Shown: positions 33,000 to 41,408 of the stretch, one piece after another | Layout of the letters: each line of letters starts with the position of its first letter | How positions within the stretch are numbered: position 1 is the first letter of the stretch | NCBI GenBank assembly: GCA_022486625.1 | Contig: JAKVKH010000019.1 | Span: 1 to 64,000, forward strand | DNA: 64,000 nt | Reading direction: 5' to 3' | Source of the DNA: Butyrivibrio sp. | GTDB lineage: Bacteria; Bacillota; Clostridia; Lachnospirales; Lachnospiraceae | Notes under the pieces: generated by a model | Told to the model about the DNA's origin: nothing | Seen by the model: the letters and a program-made list of their open reading frames with translations, nothing else | The model's database searches: none | Made by a program: the position numbers and the translations under genes

Positions 33000-35399
33000 A
33001 TGACACTGAGAGAGTTGAAGACAGGACAATCTGCAACCGTAACGGTCGTCGGCGGAGAAGGCGCACTCAGGCAGCATTTTCTGGATATGGGGATTATTCC
33101 CGGAACCAGAGTGGTACTGACCAAGTTCGCACCGATGGGCGATCCGATGGAGCTGAATATCAATGGCTATGAGCTGACACTGCGGCTTGCGGATGCAGGC
33201 AGGATAGAGGTGGAGGACATTACGGACCGGGAAGCAGCAGAATGTGAAGTAAAGGCAGCTGCAGAACGGGCAGAAGGCAGAAATAAAGATAAAACAGCAG
33301 AAAACGCGGCACTGATTCCGCATCCCGGACTTGGTGAAGGCGGTAAATATCATGATAAAAAGGCGGAGCATCCGCTTCCCAAGGGAACGCCGCTGACTTT
33401 CGCACTCGCAGGCAATCAGAACTGCGGCAAAACCACTCTTTTTAATCAGATGACAGGCTCAAATCAGCATGTCGGAAATTTTCCGGGTGTTACGGTAGAC
33501 CGTAAGGACGGCGTGATCAGGGGACAGGATAAGGCGCTGGTAACGGATCTTCCCGGTATTTATTCCATGTCTCCCTACAGCAATGAGGAAATTGTAACAA
33601 GGGAATTCATCCTGCGGGAAAAGCCCAAGGGAATTATCAATATTGTAGATGCAACCAATATCGAACGGAATCTCTTCCTGACCATGCAGCTCATGGAACT
33701 GGATGTGCCGATGGTACTGGCGCTGAACATGATGGATGAAGTGCGTGAAAACGGCGGAACCATCCGTGTCAATCAGCTTGAGGAACTGCTGGGAATACCG
33801 GTAGTGCCGATTTCAGCAGCGAAAAATGAAGGTATTGACGAACTGATCAGCCATTCCATTCATGTGGCAAGATATCAGGAAAGCCCGAAGCGACTGGATT
33901 TCTGTGATGAAAACGATCATGGCGGCGCAGTTCACCGCTGTATTCACGGTATTATGGATCTGATCGGGGATCATGCGGAAAAGGCCGGTATCCCTGTCAG
34001 ATTTGCAGCCTGCAAACTGATCGAATCGGACCAGATGGTATTGAAACGGCTGGAACTGGATGAGAACGAACAGGAAATGCTGGAGCATATCATTACGCAG
34101 ATGGAAAAGGAGCGCGGTCTGGACCGTGCGGCGGCAATTGCAGACATGCGTTATTCCTTTATCCGGAGAATCTGTGCACAGACGGTGGTAAGACCGCACG
34201 AGAGCAAGGAACATATCAGGAGCCGGAAGATGGATCAGGTTCTGACCGGAAAATACACGGCGATTCCCTGCTTTATCGGTATCATGGCACTCGTATTCTG
34301 GCTGACATTCAACGTGATCGGTGCTTTCCTGCAGAATCTTCTGGAGCAGCTGATTTCCTTCCTGACGACAGTAACGGACCATGCACTTGTGTCTGCAGGC
34401 GTCAATGGTGTACTGCATTCGCTGATCATCAACGGAATATTCAACGGGGTAGGGAGTGTCCTCAGCTTCCTGCCGATTATCGTGACACTGTTTTTCTTCC
34501 TTTCCATGATGGAAGACAGCGGCTATATTGCAAGAGTTGCGTTTGTCATGGACAAGCCGCTTCGTAAAATCGGACTCTCCGGCAGAAGTATTGTACCGCT
34601 CCTTGTCGGCTTCGGCTGTACGGTACCCGGCGTAATGGCGAGCAGAACCATGCCGTCAGAGCGTGACCGTAAGATGACGATTCTGCTGACGCCGTTTATG
34701 AGCTGTTCCGCAAAGCTTCCGATCTATGTGTTTTTTACCGCAGCATTTTTCCCTCATTCAGCAGGAATTGTGATGGTGGGACTGTATGTACTGGGCGTTC
34801 TGCTCGGCATTCTGATGGCGGTCATTTACAGAAAGACGCTCTTCCAGGGAGAAGCGGTTCCGTTTGTCATGGAACTTCCGAATTACCGTATGCCCGGTGC
34901 CAAAAGCGTAGGGCAGCTTCTCTGGGAGAAAGCAAAGGATTTTCTACAAAGAGCTTTTACCGTTATCTTTATTGCAACGATTATCATATGGTTTCTGCAG
35001 ACATTTGATATGCATCTGAATGTAGTAAGCGATTCACAGAACAGTCTTCTGGCTATTCTGGCAAGTGTTCTTGCACCGATATTCCGGCCGTTGGGATTTG
35101 GAGACTGGAGAATCTCGACAGCGCTGATTGCAGGATTTATGGCAAAAGAAAGTGTAGTTGCAACGCTTTCCGTTCTGTTTGGCAGTACGGCGCAGCTCCT
35201 TGATACGATCACACCACTTGCAGCAGGGGCACTTCTGGTGTTCTGCCTTCTCTATACTCCGTGTGTTGCTGCAATAGCAGCAGTAAAAAGAGAACTTGGC
35301 AGTAAGTGGGCTGTTGCGATGGTAATCGGACAGTGTGTAATAGCCTGGATTGCTGCTTTTCTGGTTCGAATGATCGGACTGATGTTTGGACTGATGTAA
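33000..35399 (+). CDS. feoB: Ferrous iron transporter, FeoA-FeoB fusion
   Basis: 799 residues. Residues 1-75 are a FeoA SH3-like domain (LRELKTGQSATVTVVGGEGALRQHFLDMGIIPG). A charged linker leads to the FeoB G domain (G1 GNQNCGKTT near 140, G3 DLPGIYSMSPYSNEE, G4 NMMD). A membrane domain with repeated Gate motifs follows (VPLLVGFGCTVPGVMASRT and LTPFMSCSAKLPIY). It imports Fe(II) across the cytoplasmic membrane. The fused arrangement is known from anaerobic Bacteroidota and Clostridia. The ATG at 33000 follows GAGG; the longer frame runs through the operator. It ends at a strong terminator. Confidence 0.96.
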   Translation: MTLRELKTGQSATVTVVGGEGALRQHFLDMGIIPGTRVVLTKFAPMGDPMELNINGYELTLRLADAGRIEVEDITDREAAECEVKAAAERAEGRNKDKTAENAALIPHPGLGEGGKYHDKKAEHPLPKGTPLTFALAGNQNCGKTTLFNQMTGSNQHVGNFPGVTVDRKDGVIRGQDKALVTDLPGIYSMSPYSNEEIVTREFILREKPKGIINIVDATNIERNLFLTMQLMELDVPMVLALNMMDEVRENGGTIRVNQLEELLGIPVVPISAAKNEGIDELISHSIHVARYQESPKRLDFCDENDHGGAVHRCIHGIMDLIGDHAEKAGIPVRFAACKLIESDQMVLKRLELDENEQEMLEHIITQMEKERGLDRAAAIADMRYSFIRRICAQTVVRPHESKEHIRSRKMDQVLTGKYTAIPCFIGIMALVFWLTFNVIGAFLQNLLEQLISFLTTVTDHALVSAGVNGVLHSLIINGIFNGVGSVLSFLPIIVTLFFFLSMMEDSGYIARVAFVMDKPLRKIGLSGRSIVPLLVGFGCTVPGVMASRTMPSERDRKMTILLTPFMSCSAKLPIYVFFTAAFFPHSAGIVMVGLYVLGVLLGILMAVIYRKTLFQGEAVPFVMELPNYRMPGAKSVGQLLWEKAKDFLQRAFTVIFIATIIIWFLQTFDMHLNVVSDSQNSLLAILASVLAPIFRPLGFGDWRISTALIAGFMAKESVVATLSVLFGSTAQLLDTITPLAAGALLVFCLLYTPCVAAIAAVKRELGSKWAVAMVIGQCVIAWIAAFLVRMIGLMFGLM

Positions 35400-35420
35400 G
35401 AAATCCGGAGAAAAAATACA

Positions 35421-35483
35421 AAAAAGAGCTGTTGATTCCTAACTGAGATATCGCGTTCAGTTATCAAACAACAGCTTTTTTTT
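35421..35483 (+). terminator. Terminator after feoAB
   Basis: AAAGAGCTGTTGAT and AACTGA pair with TCAGTT and ATCAAACAACAGCTTT, with an internal bulge, followed by a long T-run. The flanking A-tract means it could also work on the opposite strand. Confidence 0.85.
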
Positions 35484-35646
35484 GCCCCGAAGTTTATTTC
35501 ATATCTTAATGACTTTTTAACATGGTATGGAAAAAAAATGACATTTCTCTTACGTTCAATTATATATAATTGGACCGAAAGCAGAGAAGTAGCGGAATGA
35601 AAAAAATGATGACAGAAAAATTTCGATGCTTTCAAAGGAGAAAATT

Positions 35647-36009
35647 ATGGATGAGATGTTAAACAGTTTAATAGTAAATGTAAGAGAAATGATGGCAAAA
35701 CGCGAATTGAGAGAATGCGAAAAAATAATCAGGCAGGCGATGTCAGATTATCCGGATAACGCGATTCCGCATAATCTGATGGGGCTGCTTTATGAAAAAA
35801 AAGGAGATCACCTTGGTGCAATGAAACATTTCAGGGCAGCATGGGCACTGGATCCTTCTTATCATCCGGCACTGATGAACCTGGATTCTTTCGGTACGGT
35901 ATTTTCCAATAAAATATTTATATTTGATGAAACAGATGAAGAATCTGCAGTCGTGAGTAAGCAGAAAATGCCGCAGACAGGCGGGGAGGTCAAGCGATGT
36001 ATATCATAA
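35647..36009 (+). CDS. Small TPR protein at the head of the potassium locus
   Basis: 120 residues, two tetratricopeptide-like helical pairs (MAKRELRECEKIIRQAMSDYPDNAIPHNLMGLLYEKKGDHLGAMKHFRAAWALDP) and an acidic tail. AAGGAG lies before the ATG at 35647. The 3' end overlaps the start of the first TrkA-type gene by 13 bases, so translation is probably coupled and the protein is likely to belong to the potassium system. A role as an adaptor for the RCK proteins or the kinase is inference only. Confidence 0.8.
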   Translation: MDEMLNSLIVNVREMMAKRELRECEKIIRQAMSDYPDNAIPHNLMGLLYEKKGDHLGAMKHFRAAWALDPSYHPALMNLDSFGTVFSNKIFIFDETDEESAVVSKQKMPQTGGEVKRCIS

Positions 36010-36416
36010 TTGCAGGATGTGGTCGACTGGGAACAGAACTTGCAAAACGTTTTTCTGATCGCGGTGATGATGTTGCAGTGATCGATCCGAAACCGGAAAG
36101 ATCGGAGAGCCTTGGGTATGGATTCAATGGACTTGCAGTTACAGGTATGCCTTTTGATGAAGATGTCTTGCAGGAAGCCGGAATTGAAAATGCAGATGTG
36201 GTTGCAGCAATGACAGATGATGACAATGTCAACATTATGATTTCACAGATTTCCAGAGTTCTGTATCAGATACCGAAAGTGTTGACCAGAATCTCTGCAC
36301 CCGATAAGGTAAGCACATTTCAGAAAATGGGGTTTGATGTAATCTGTCCCACCATCACTGCCGCGGACAGTGTTGAAGAATGGCTTGGGCATATGAAGGA
36401 GGAGGAAAAAAGATGA
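35997..36416 (+). CDS. TrkA/RCK_N single-domain potassium regulator
   Basis: 139 residues made of one RCK_N (TrkA-N) Rossmann domain: the dinucleotide loop AGCGRLGTELA, the acidic residue in VAVIDPKPE, and AAMTDDDNVNIM. The RCK_C half is absent, in contrast to the next gene. It overlaps the TPR gene by 13 bases and the second TrkA by 4 bases. It probably forms part of the cytosolic gating ring of TrkH with NAD(H) or ATP/ADP as ligand. Half-length RCK proteins may assemble with the full-length partner. Confidence 0.88.
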   Translation: MYIIIAGCGRLGTELAKRFSDRGDDVAVIDPKPERSESLGYGFNGLAVTGMPFDEDVLQEAGIENADVVAAMTDDDNVNIMISQISRVLYQIPKVLTRISAPDKVSTFQKMGFDVICPTITAADSVEEWLGHMKEEEKR

Positions 36417-37090
36417 ATCTGGTCATAGCGGGTGGGGGAAATGTCGGATATTATCTTGCCAGAACACTTTGTGAGCGCAAATACCATGTCAGTATTATCG
36501 AGGAAAAGGCAGAGCGGTGTGAATGGATTGAAAACAGTAATCTGGTTCGCAATCTGATATTGATTCATGGAGATGCAACGGATGAACAGATTTTAAAAGA
36601 TGCCGGGATCAAAAACTGTGACACATTTATTGCGGTAACCGGACAGGATCAGAATAATCTGACGGCCTGTATGCTTGCCAAAGAACTGCTTCATGTCAAG
36701 CGTACCATTACGCGTGTTAATAATCCGAAAAATATTCGTGTTTTTCAAAAACTTGGGGTAGATGCAGTTGTCAGCAGTGCAGATCGCATATCCAATATGA
36801 TTGAACAGGAGCTGGAGTGGGCAGATATCGGATCCATTCTTTCTGAAAAGACTGAAAATGCCCGTATTCATCAATATATTATTGGAGCAAATGCAAGTGC
36901 TGTAAATTCCAGATTATCTGATCTGGCTTTACCGCAGGAAACAATTATTATTGTGGCAATACGTGGCAGCCGTGCTTTTATTCCAAATGGCAGTTTTTTA
37001 TTTAACGAGGGAGATGAAGTCGTGGTTATGGGGGCGGAAGAAAATCTGCGGATGGTGGAAAAGCTGTTTTATCATGAGGTAATGATATGA
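36413..37090 (+). CDS. trkA: TrkA-type potassium regulator (RCK_N and RCK_C)
   Basis: About 225 residues. RCK_N has AGGGNVGYYLARTL and a Glu in SIIEEKAER; the RCK_C domain (about 145-220) carries RLSDLALPQETIIIVAIRG and FNEGDEVVVMG. RCK_C domains of this kind bind cyclic di-AMP in some Gram-positive potassium channels, a possibility here that the sequence does not prove. The ATG at 36413 shares ATGA with the previous stop and follows GGAGG. It is a partner of TrkH two genes downstream. Confidence 0.92.
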   Translation: MNLVIAGGGNVGYYLARTLCERKYHVSIIEEKAERCEWIENSNLVRNLILIHGDATDEQILKDAGIKNCDTFIAVTGQDQNNLTACMLAKELLHVKRTITRVNNPKNIRVFQKLGVDAVVSSADRISNMIEQELEWADIGSILSEKTENARIHQYIIGANASAVNSRLSDLALPQETIIIVAIRGSRAFIPNGSFLFNEGDEVVVMGAEENLRMVEKLFYHEVMI

Positions 37091-37200
37091 ATAGAAAGTC
37101 AGGAAGTTTTAAGACGGCAGCAGGTGTTTTGCAGGAAATGTTGTATACTTTTCTGCTGATCGGAATCGGCAGTTTCATTGCGCTGAACTTTGCGAGGTAA
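37087..37200 (+). CDS. 37-residue single-span membrane peptide
   Basis: A small open frame of 37 codons plus stop, starting MNRKSGSFKTAAGVLQEML and ending TFLLIGIGSFIALNFAR. It has a basic N-terminus, one hydrophobic span of about 16 residues and a terminal Arg. Its ATG overlaps the trkA stop (ATGA), GAGG lies about 8 bases upstream, and trkH begins 5 bases after its stop. Such tight packing strongly suggests a translated gene. In size and topology it is reminiscent of KdpF, the small stabilising subunit of Kdp, though I see no sequence identity to argue from. Confidence 0.7.
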   Translation: MNRKSGSFKTAAGVLQEMLYTFLLIGIGSFIALNFAR

Positions 37201-37205
37201 GCAAA

Positions 37206-38711
37206 ATGCAGACAGAAACGAAAGAAAGGGCTTTATCAGTAATATATTATGTTGGCGGTGTACTTATGGTACTGGCAGTTTGTGAACTGATACCGCTTGC
37301 CACATCTCTTTTTTGCAGAGAAACGCGGTTTGTCTTTGTTTTTTTGGCAGCAGCATCCATTATGATCAGTTTTGCCGCTTTTTTGATGTTGATTGGGGCA
37401 GGATACCGTAATGTGCATCTGAGTTTTGGAGAAGGAATGACCGTTGCTTCTGTATCCTGGCTGATGGGAACGCTGCTCTGTGCACTTCCCTACTATTTTT
37501 CGGGTAATTATCTGTCCTATCTTGACTGCTGTTTTGATGTCATGAGCGGTCTGACTACGACAGGACTCTCCATGATTCAGAATCTGGATCATCTGTCCAA
37601 TGGACTTAACATGTGGCGTTTTTTACTGACCTATATTGGCGGACAGGGGATGGTGGTACTGGCATTGACTTTTGTAACGAAGAATGCGGGCAATGTATAC
37701 ATGATGTATGTAGGAGAAGCAAAGGATGAGCGTCTTCGCCCGGGGGCAGTGAGTACAGCACGTGCAATATGGAAAATCAGTATTCTATATCTGATAATCG
37801 GTTGGATTGCAATGAGCATTGCAGGTATTTTGGCAGGATTACCCTGGGGGAATGCAATATTACACGGATTATGGATATTCATGTCCGGATGGAGTACCGG
37901 TGGTTTTGCACCGATGTCACAAAATATCCTGTATTACCACAGTATGATTTATGAACTTGCCACGGTTGTTTTTTTTACGATCGGTTCATTCAACTTCGCG
38001 CTGCATTATGCGGTATTAAGCGGAAATAGAAAAGAGATGCGCAAAAATATTGAAATTGTATCTTTTACAGTAACACTTACACTTTTGTCGCTCATAGCAG
38101 CATTTGCACTGATGCATGATCATGTTTATCCGAATATGGCCGCTCTTTTCCGCAAAGGTTTTTACCAGTTGATTTCAGGACATACTACGACCGGTTTTAT
38201 GTCTCTTTATGCCAGACAGATTTATCACGATTGGGGCGATTTGGCCATTTATGCCATGATTCTGGCAATGTTGTTTGGCGGAAGTGCCTGTTCCACTGCA
38301 GGAGGATTTAAAGGATTAAGAATTGGTATTATTTTTAATACCATCAGGGCAGAGATTCGGCAATACACAATACCGCAGTCCAGAGTCATTACAACGAAAA
38401 TTCATCACATAAGGGATATTGTTTTAACAGACAGTATGATCCGGAGCGCTTTTTCCATTGTGGTCCTGTATCTGATTACTTTTTCCGTAGGGACGGTCAT
38501 TGGAATGGCTGCAGGATATTCGGGTGTAGAATCGGCTTTTGAATCGGCATCTGTTACAGGAAATGTCGGTTTAAGTATTGGCGTTACGGCACCTTCGAAT
38601 CCGGCTTTTCTGAAAATCACCTATATCATTATTATGTGGCTGGCACGTTTGGAATTTGTTTCTGTTCTGACACTGATCGCACAGATCTGCAGGAGGCTTG
38701 TGAAAAGATGA
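37206..38711 (+). CDS. trkH: Trk-type potassium transporter membrane subunit
   Basis: 501 residues, the TrkH/KtrB superfamily of potassium-conducting subunits. Four selectivity-filter-like loops are visible: SGLTTTGLS, SGWSTGGFAP, SGHTTTGFM and ASVTGNVGLS. The GGSACSTAGGFKGLR segment is a TrkH signature. At 501 residues, TrkH fits better than the shorter KtrB. It is coupled to the RCK proteins encoded upstream. Its stop overlaps the start of the OB-fold protein gene. Confidence 0.95.
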   Translation: MQTETKERALSVIYYVGGVLMVLAVCELIPLATSLFCRETRFVFVFLAAASIMISFAAFLMLIGAGYRNVHLSFGEGMTVASVSWLMGTLLCALPYYFSGNYLSYLDCCFDVMSGLTTTGLSMIQNLDHLSNGLNMWRFLLTYIGGQGMVVLALTFVTKNAGNVYMMYVGEAKDERLRPGAVSTARAIWKISILYLIIGWIAMSIAGILAGLPWGNAILHGLWIFMSGWSTGGFAPMSQNILYYHSMIYELATVVFFTIGSFNFALHYAVLSGNRKEMRKNIEIVSFTVTLTLLSLIAAFALMHDHVYPNMAALFRKGFYQLISGHTTTGFMSLYARQIYHDWGDLAIYAMILAMLFGGSACSTAGGFKGLRIGIIFNTIRAEIRQYTIPQSRVITTKIHHIRDIVLTDSMIRSAFSIVVLYLITFSVGTVIGMAAGYSGVESAFESASVTGNVGLSIGVTAPSNPAFLKITYIIIMWLARLEFVSVLTLIAQICRRLVKR

Positions 38712-39286
38712 AGCAAATGACTAAGTACAAAGCCCTTTTCCTTTTGATTACCATGATTCTGAATGTATTTATCTGTTTTATGCCGGTTTCTGCAAAAGAA
38801 AAACAGGCGGATAAAACGGTCGGACTGACAGAGTTGGTGGAGCATGCAAAGCAATATGATGATAAGGAAATCAGTTTCAAGGGAGAAGCAATCGGAGATG
38901 TGCTGTATCGAGGTTCCAATGCATGGATCAATGTCAGTGATGGGAATAACAGTGCAATTGGTGTATATATGCCTGCCCAGACCGCAAAAAAAATTTCGGT
39001 GATGGGACATTACGGAGCACGGGGAGATGTGATTCTGGTAACCGGAATTTTTCACAGAGATTGCGCAGATCATGGCGGTGATATGGATATTCATGCCGAT
39101 CAGGTTCAAATTCTGAGTAAAGGATACCGTGTCAGTGCAGAAACGCCACGCTGGCTGGTGTACCTGTCGGGAGTAAGTGTGCTGTGTGCAGTTTTGATAT
39201 GTGCTTTTGCACTTTTTATAACTCGGCGCTATGATATAACCAAAAAGAATTTTCATAATCATGATAATGCAAAAAGAGTTGATTAA
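38708..39286 (+). CDS. Secreted or membrane-tethered OB-fold protein
   Basis: About 192 residues. The N-terminal signal sequence (KALFLLITMILNVFICFMPVSA) is followed by a beta-barrel of the OB type (KQYDDKEISFKGEAIGDVLYRGSNAWINVSDGNNSAIGVYMP.. VILVTGIFH). A C-terminal membrane helix (WLVYLSGVSVLCAVLICAFALFI) precedes a basic tail. The OB domain should face outside. The start overlaps the trkH stop (ATGA), so it belongs to the potassium operon. It could be an accessory or sensor for TrkH or the KdpD-like kinase; this is inference from position. Confidence 0.82.
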   Translation: MKQMTKYKALFLLITMILNVFICFMPVSAKEKQADKTVGLTELVEHAKQYDDKEISFKGEAIGDVLYRGSNAWINVSDGNNSAIGVYMPAQTAKKISVMGHYGARGDVILVTGIFHRDCADHGGDMDIHADQVQILSKGYRVSAETPRWLVYLSGVSVLCAVLICAFALFITRRYDITKKNFHNHDNAKRVD

Positions 39287-39311
39287 TAAGCGGCAGTTAA
39301 TGTGAGGTAAT

Positions 39312-41261
39312 ATGAAAACAGATAATCAGCGTATTCTTGTATGTGTTTCTTCTTCTCCGTCCTGTCACAGGTTGATTCATACGGCATCACAGATGGCAGC
39401 GTCCATGCATGCTTCATGGGTGGCAGTTTTTGTTATGGAAAAATATGATAAAGAGAAAAAATCTGTAAACTGGCAGCATGGTATGGATAATCTGATATAT
39501 GCAAAGGAGCTGGGTGCGGAAATACAGTTTGTCAGTGGATATGATATTGCATATCATCTTTCAATGGCTGCAAAAAAATGGAATGCAACCAAATTAGTAC
39601 TTGGTCGCAGAGTCGGAAGGAAAAATCTCTCCATCAGAACCTGCTGTCTGGTCAGCAGACTACGATGGTTTCTGAAAGACACAGAGATTATTACAATTCC
39701 AAATCCCGTATCAGATTATGAGGAAGAAAGCGATACAAAATTGTCACTTTCATGGAAAGATATGGGAATCAGCCTTGGAATAATGGCTGTAACAACGCTG
39801 CTTTGCTGGTGGTTTAACAGACTGGGATTTACGGATGCTACGCTGATTACCGTATACATTCTTGCGGTACTGATCATTTCATTTTTTACCAATGGATATC
39901 TGTGTGGTATGATTTCTTCATTGCTGAGTGTTATGGTATTTAATTTTTTATTTACAGTACCTTTTTTTTCATTAAAGTCTTATGGAACAGGTTATCCGGT
40001 TACATTGGTGGTCATGTTTTTTGCAGCTTTTCTGACCAGCTATCTGACTGTTCAGGTAAGGCGTCAGGCTCAGCAGCATGCACAGAATGCATACCGGACA
40101 GAAATGCTGCTTGGTGCCAACCGGAAACTGCAGCGTGCTGCAAATGAAAAAGAAATTATGGAGGCGGCAGCAGTACAGATCAGCAAATTATTGATGCGAT
40201 CAGTGATATTATATCCTGTCCGCAGCAATCAACTTGCAGAACCGATTCTGATTCCTGTGGGAGAATCATCGGATTACTTAGCCCAAAATGCTGCACAGCC
40301 AGAGGAACGTGAAGTTGCAAAATGGGTGATTCAGAATAATATCCAGGCGGGAGCCACTACCGGCATCTTTGATGATGCCGGATTCTGGTATCTGGCAGTC
40401 AGAATGAATGAGGGGGACAATATCTGCGCGGTAGCAGGTATCCGGATGAATAAGAGGGAGTGGGTGGATGTTTTTGATAAGAACCTTCTGCTGGCAATGC
40501 TTGGTGAATGTGCTGTTGCGGTGGAAAAAGAACGCTTAAACCGTGCAGGAGAAGAATATGCAATTCAAATAAAACAGGAGCAGATGCGTTCGAATCTGTT
40601 ACGGTCGATCTCACATGATCTGCGTACGCCGTTGACTGCCATTTCAGGTAATGCAAACATGCTCAAAGATGGTACCGTAATGACGGAAAAGGATAAAGAA
40701 CAAATCTATACGGATATATATGAGGATTCGGTCTGGCTGATCGATCTTGTTGAAAATCTGCTCTCCATTACGCGTATTGATGGCGGACATCTCCACATTC
40801 ATCTGCAACCGCAGGACATGTCGGATATTCTGGACGAGGCAGTTGCACATATGCAGTCCAGGATGAAGAAGCACCATATTCAGATCATAAAACCGGAGAA
40901 ACTGGTGATGGTCAGTGCGGACAGTGCACTTCTGGTGCAATTGCTGGATAATCTGATTGAAAATGCTTTCAAATACGGAGCAGAAGATGGAACGGTGGAT
41001 ATTACAGTCAAAATGGAACACAAAAAAATGATTTTGCTTGTGGCAGATAATGGTCCGGGGATTCCGGATGCTGAAAAAGAAAAAATTTTCGAAATGTTTT
41101 ATACAACACGGACACACAAGTCATCAGATGACAGACGCGGTCTTGGAATCGGACTTGCACTTTGCAAAATCATTGTGCAGGAACACAATGGAACCATTCG
41201 TGTGTATGACAGAGAGCCACATGGGGCAGTTTTTGAAGTGATAATGCCGGCATTGGAGTAG
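39312..41261 (+). CDS. kdpD: KdpD-like sensor histidine kinase lacking the N-terminal KdpD domain
   Basis: 649 residues. It starts directly with a Usp-like domain (about 1-130, ILVCVSSSPSCHRLIHTASQMA). Next comes the four-helix DUF4118 membrane region (about 150-255), a GAF-like part, HisKA with ISHDLRTPLTAISGNANML (His about 434) and HATPase_c (DNLIENAFKYG, DNGPGIPD, GLGIGLALCK). Classical KdpD has about 210 further N-terminal residues with a Walker A site, which are missing here; the upstream stretch codes for the OB protein. It probably senses potassium or turgor and phosphorylates KdpE, but no kdpFABC genes are in the window. Confidence 0.92.
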   Translation: MKTDNQRILVCVSSSPSCHRLIHTASQMAASMHASWVAVFVMEKYDKEKKSVNWQHGMDNLIYAKELGAEIQFVSGYDIAYHLSMAAKKWNATKLVLGRRVGRKNLSIRTCCLVSRLRWFLKDTEIITIPNPVSDYEEESDTKLSLSWKDMGISLGIMAVTTLLCWWFNRLGFTDATLITVYILAVLIISFFTNGYLCGMISSLLSVMVFNFLFTVPFFSLKSYGTGYPVTLVVMFFAAFLTSYLTVQVRRQAQQHAQNAYRTEMLLGANRKLQRAANEKEIMEAAAVQISKLLMRSVILYPVRSNQLAEPILIPVGESSDYLAQNAAQPEEREVAKWVIQNNIQAGATTGIFDDAGFWYLAVRMNEGDNICAVAGIRMNKREWVDVFDKNLLLAMLGECAVAVEKERLNRAGEEYAIQIKQEQMRSNLLRSISHDLRTPLTAISGNANMLKDGTVMTEKDKEQIYTDIYEDSVWLIDLVENLLSITRIDGGHLHIHLQPQDMSDILDEAVAHMQSRMKKHHIQIIKPEKLVMVSADSALLVQLLDNLIENAFKYGAEDGTVDITVKMEHKKMILLVADNGPGIPDAEKEKIFEMFYTTRTHKSSDDRRGLGIGLALCKIIVQEHNGTIRVYDREPHGAVFEVIMPALE

Positions 41262-41264
41262 AAA

Positions 41265-41408
41265 ATTGAAAGCTTTTTCGATAAAAATCTTTCAATTATA
41301 AGGTTTGCGACGGAGCACAAACCTTCATGGATCACAAATGAGAAACTGCATGCGCAGATTTCTCATTGTGTGCCTCCGTAAAGAATACTTCGGCATTGGA
41401 GGAGAAAA
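41265..41408 (+). promoter_or_regulatory. Structured intergenic RNA before the KdpE gene
   Basis: Three stems in 147 bases: ATTGAAAG/CTTTCAAT (41265-41296), AAGGTTTG/CAAACCTT (41300-41325) and AATGAGAAA/TTTCTCATT (41337-41367) with an inner TGC/GCA. The loop of stem 2, ACGGAG (41310-41315), is complementary to CTCCGT (41374-41379). The overlapping CCTCC (41373-41377) can instead pair with GGAGG (41398-41402) of the ribosome binding site. This gives two exclusive pairings, a pseudoknot or a masked start. Candidate translational switch; no known riboswitch class was recognised. Confidence 0.55.

Noticed and set aside
35484-35646. Cyclic di-AMP (ydaO-type) riboswitch before the potassium locus
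   Set aside because: The 160-base interval lacks the conserved motifs and strong stems of that class.
38636-38707. Extended N-terminus of the OB-fold protein inside trkH
   Set aside because: The ATG at 38708 follows GGAGG and starts a normal signal peptide; the longer form would place about 24 unrelated residues before it.
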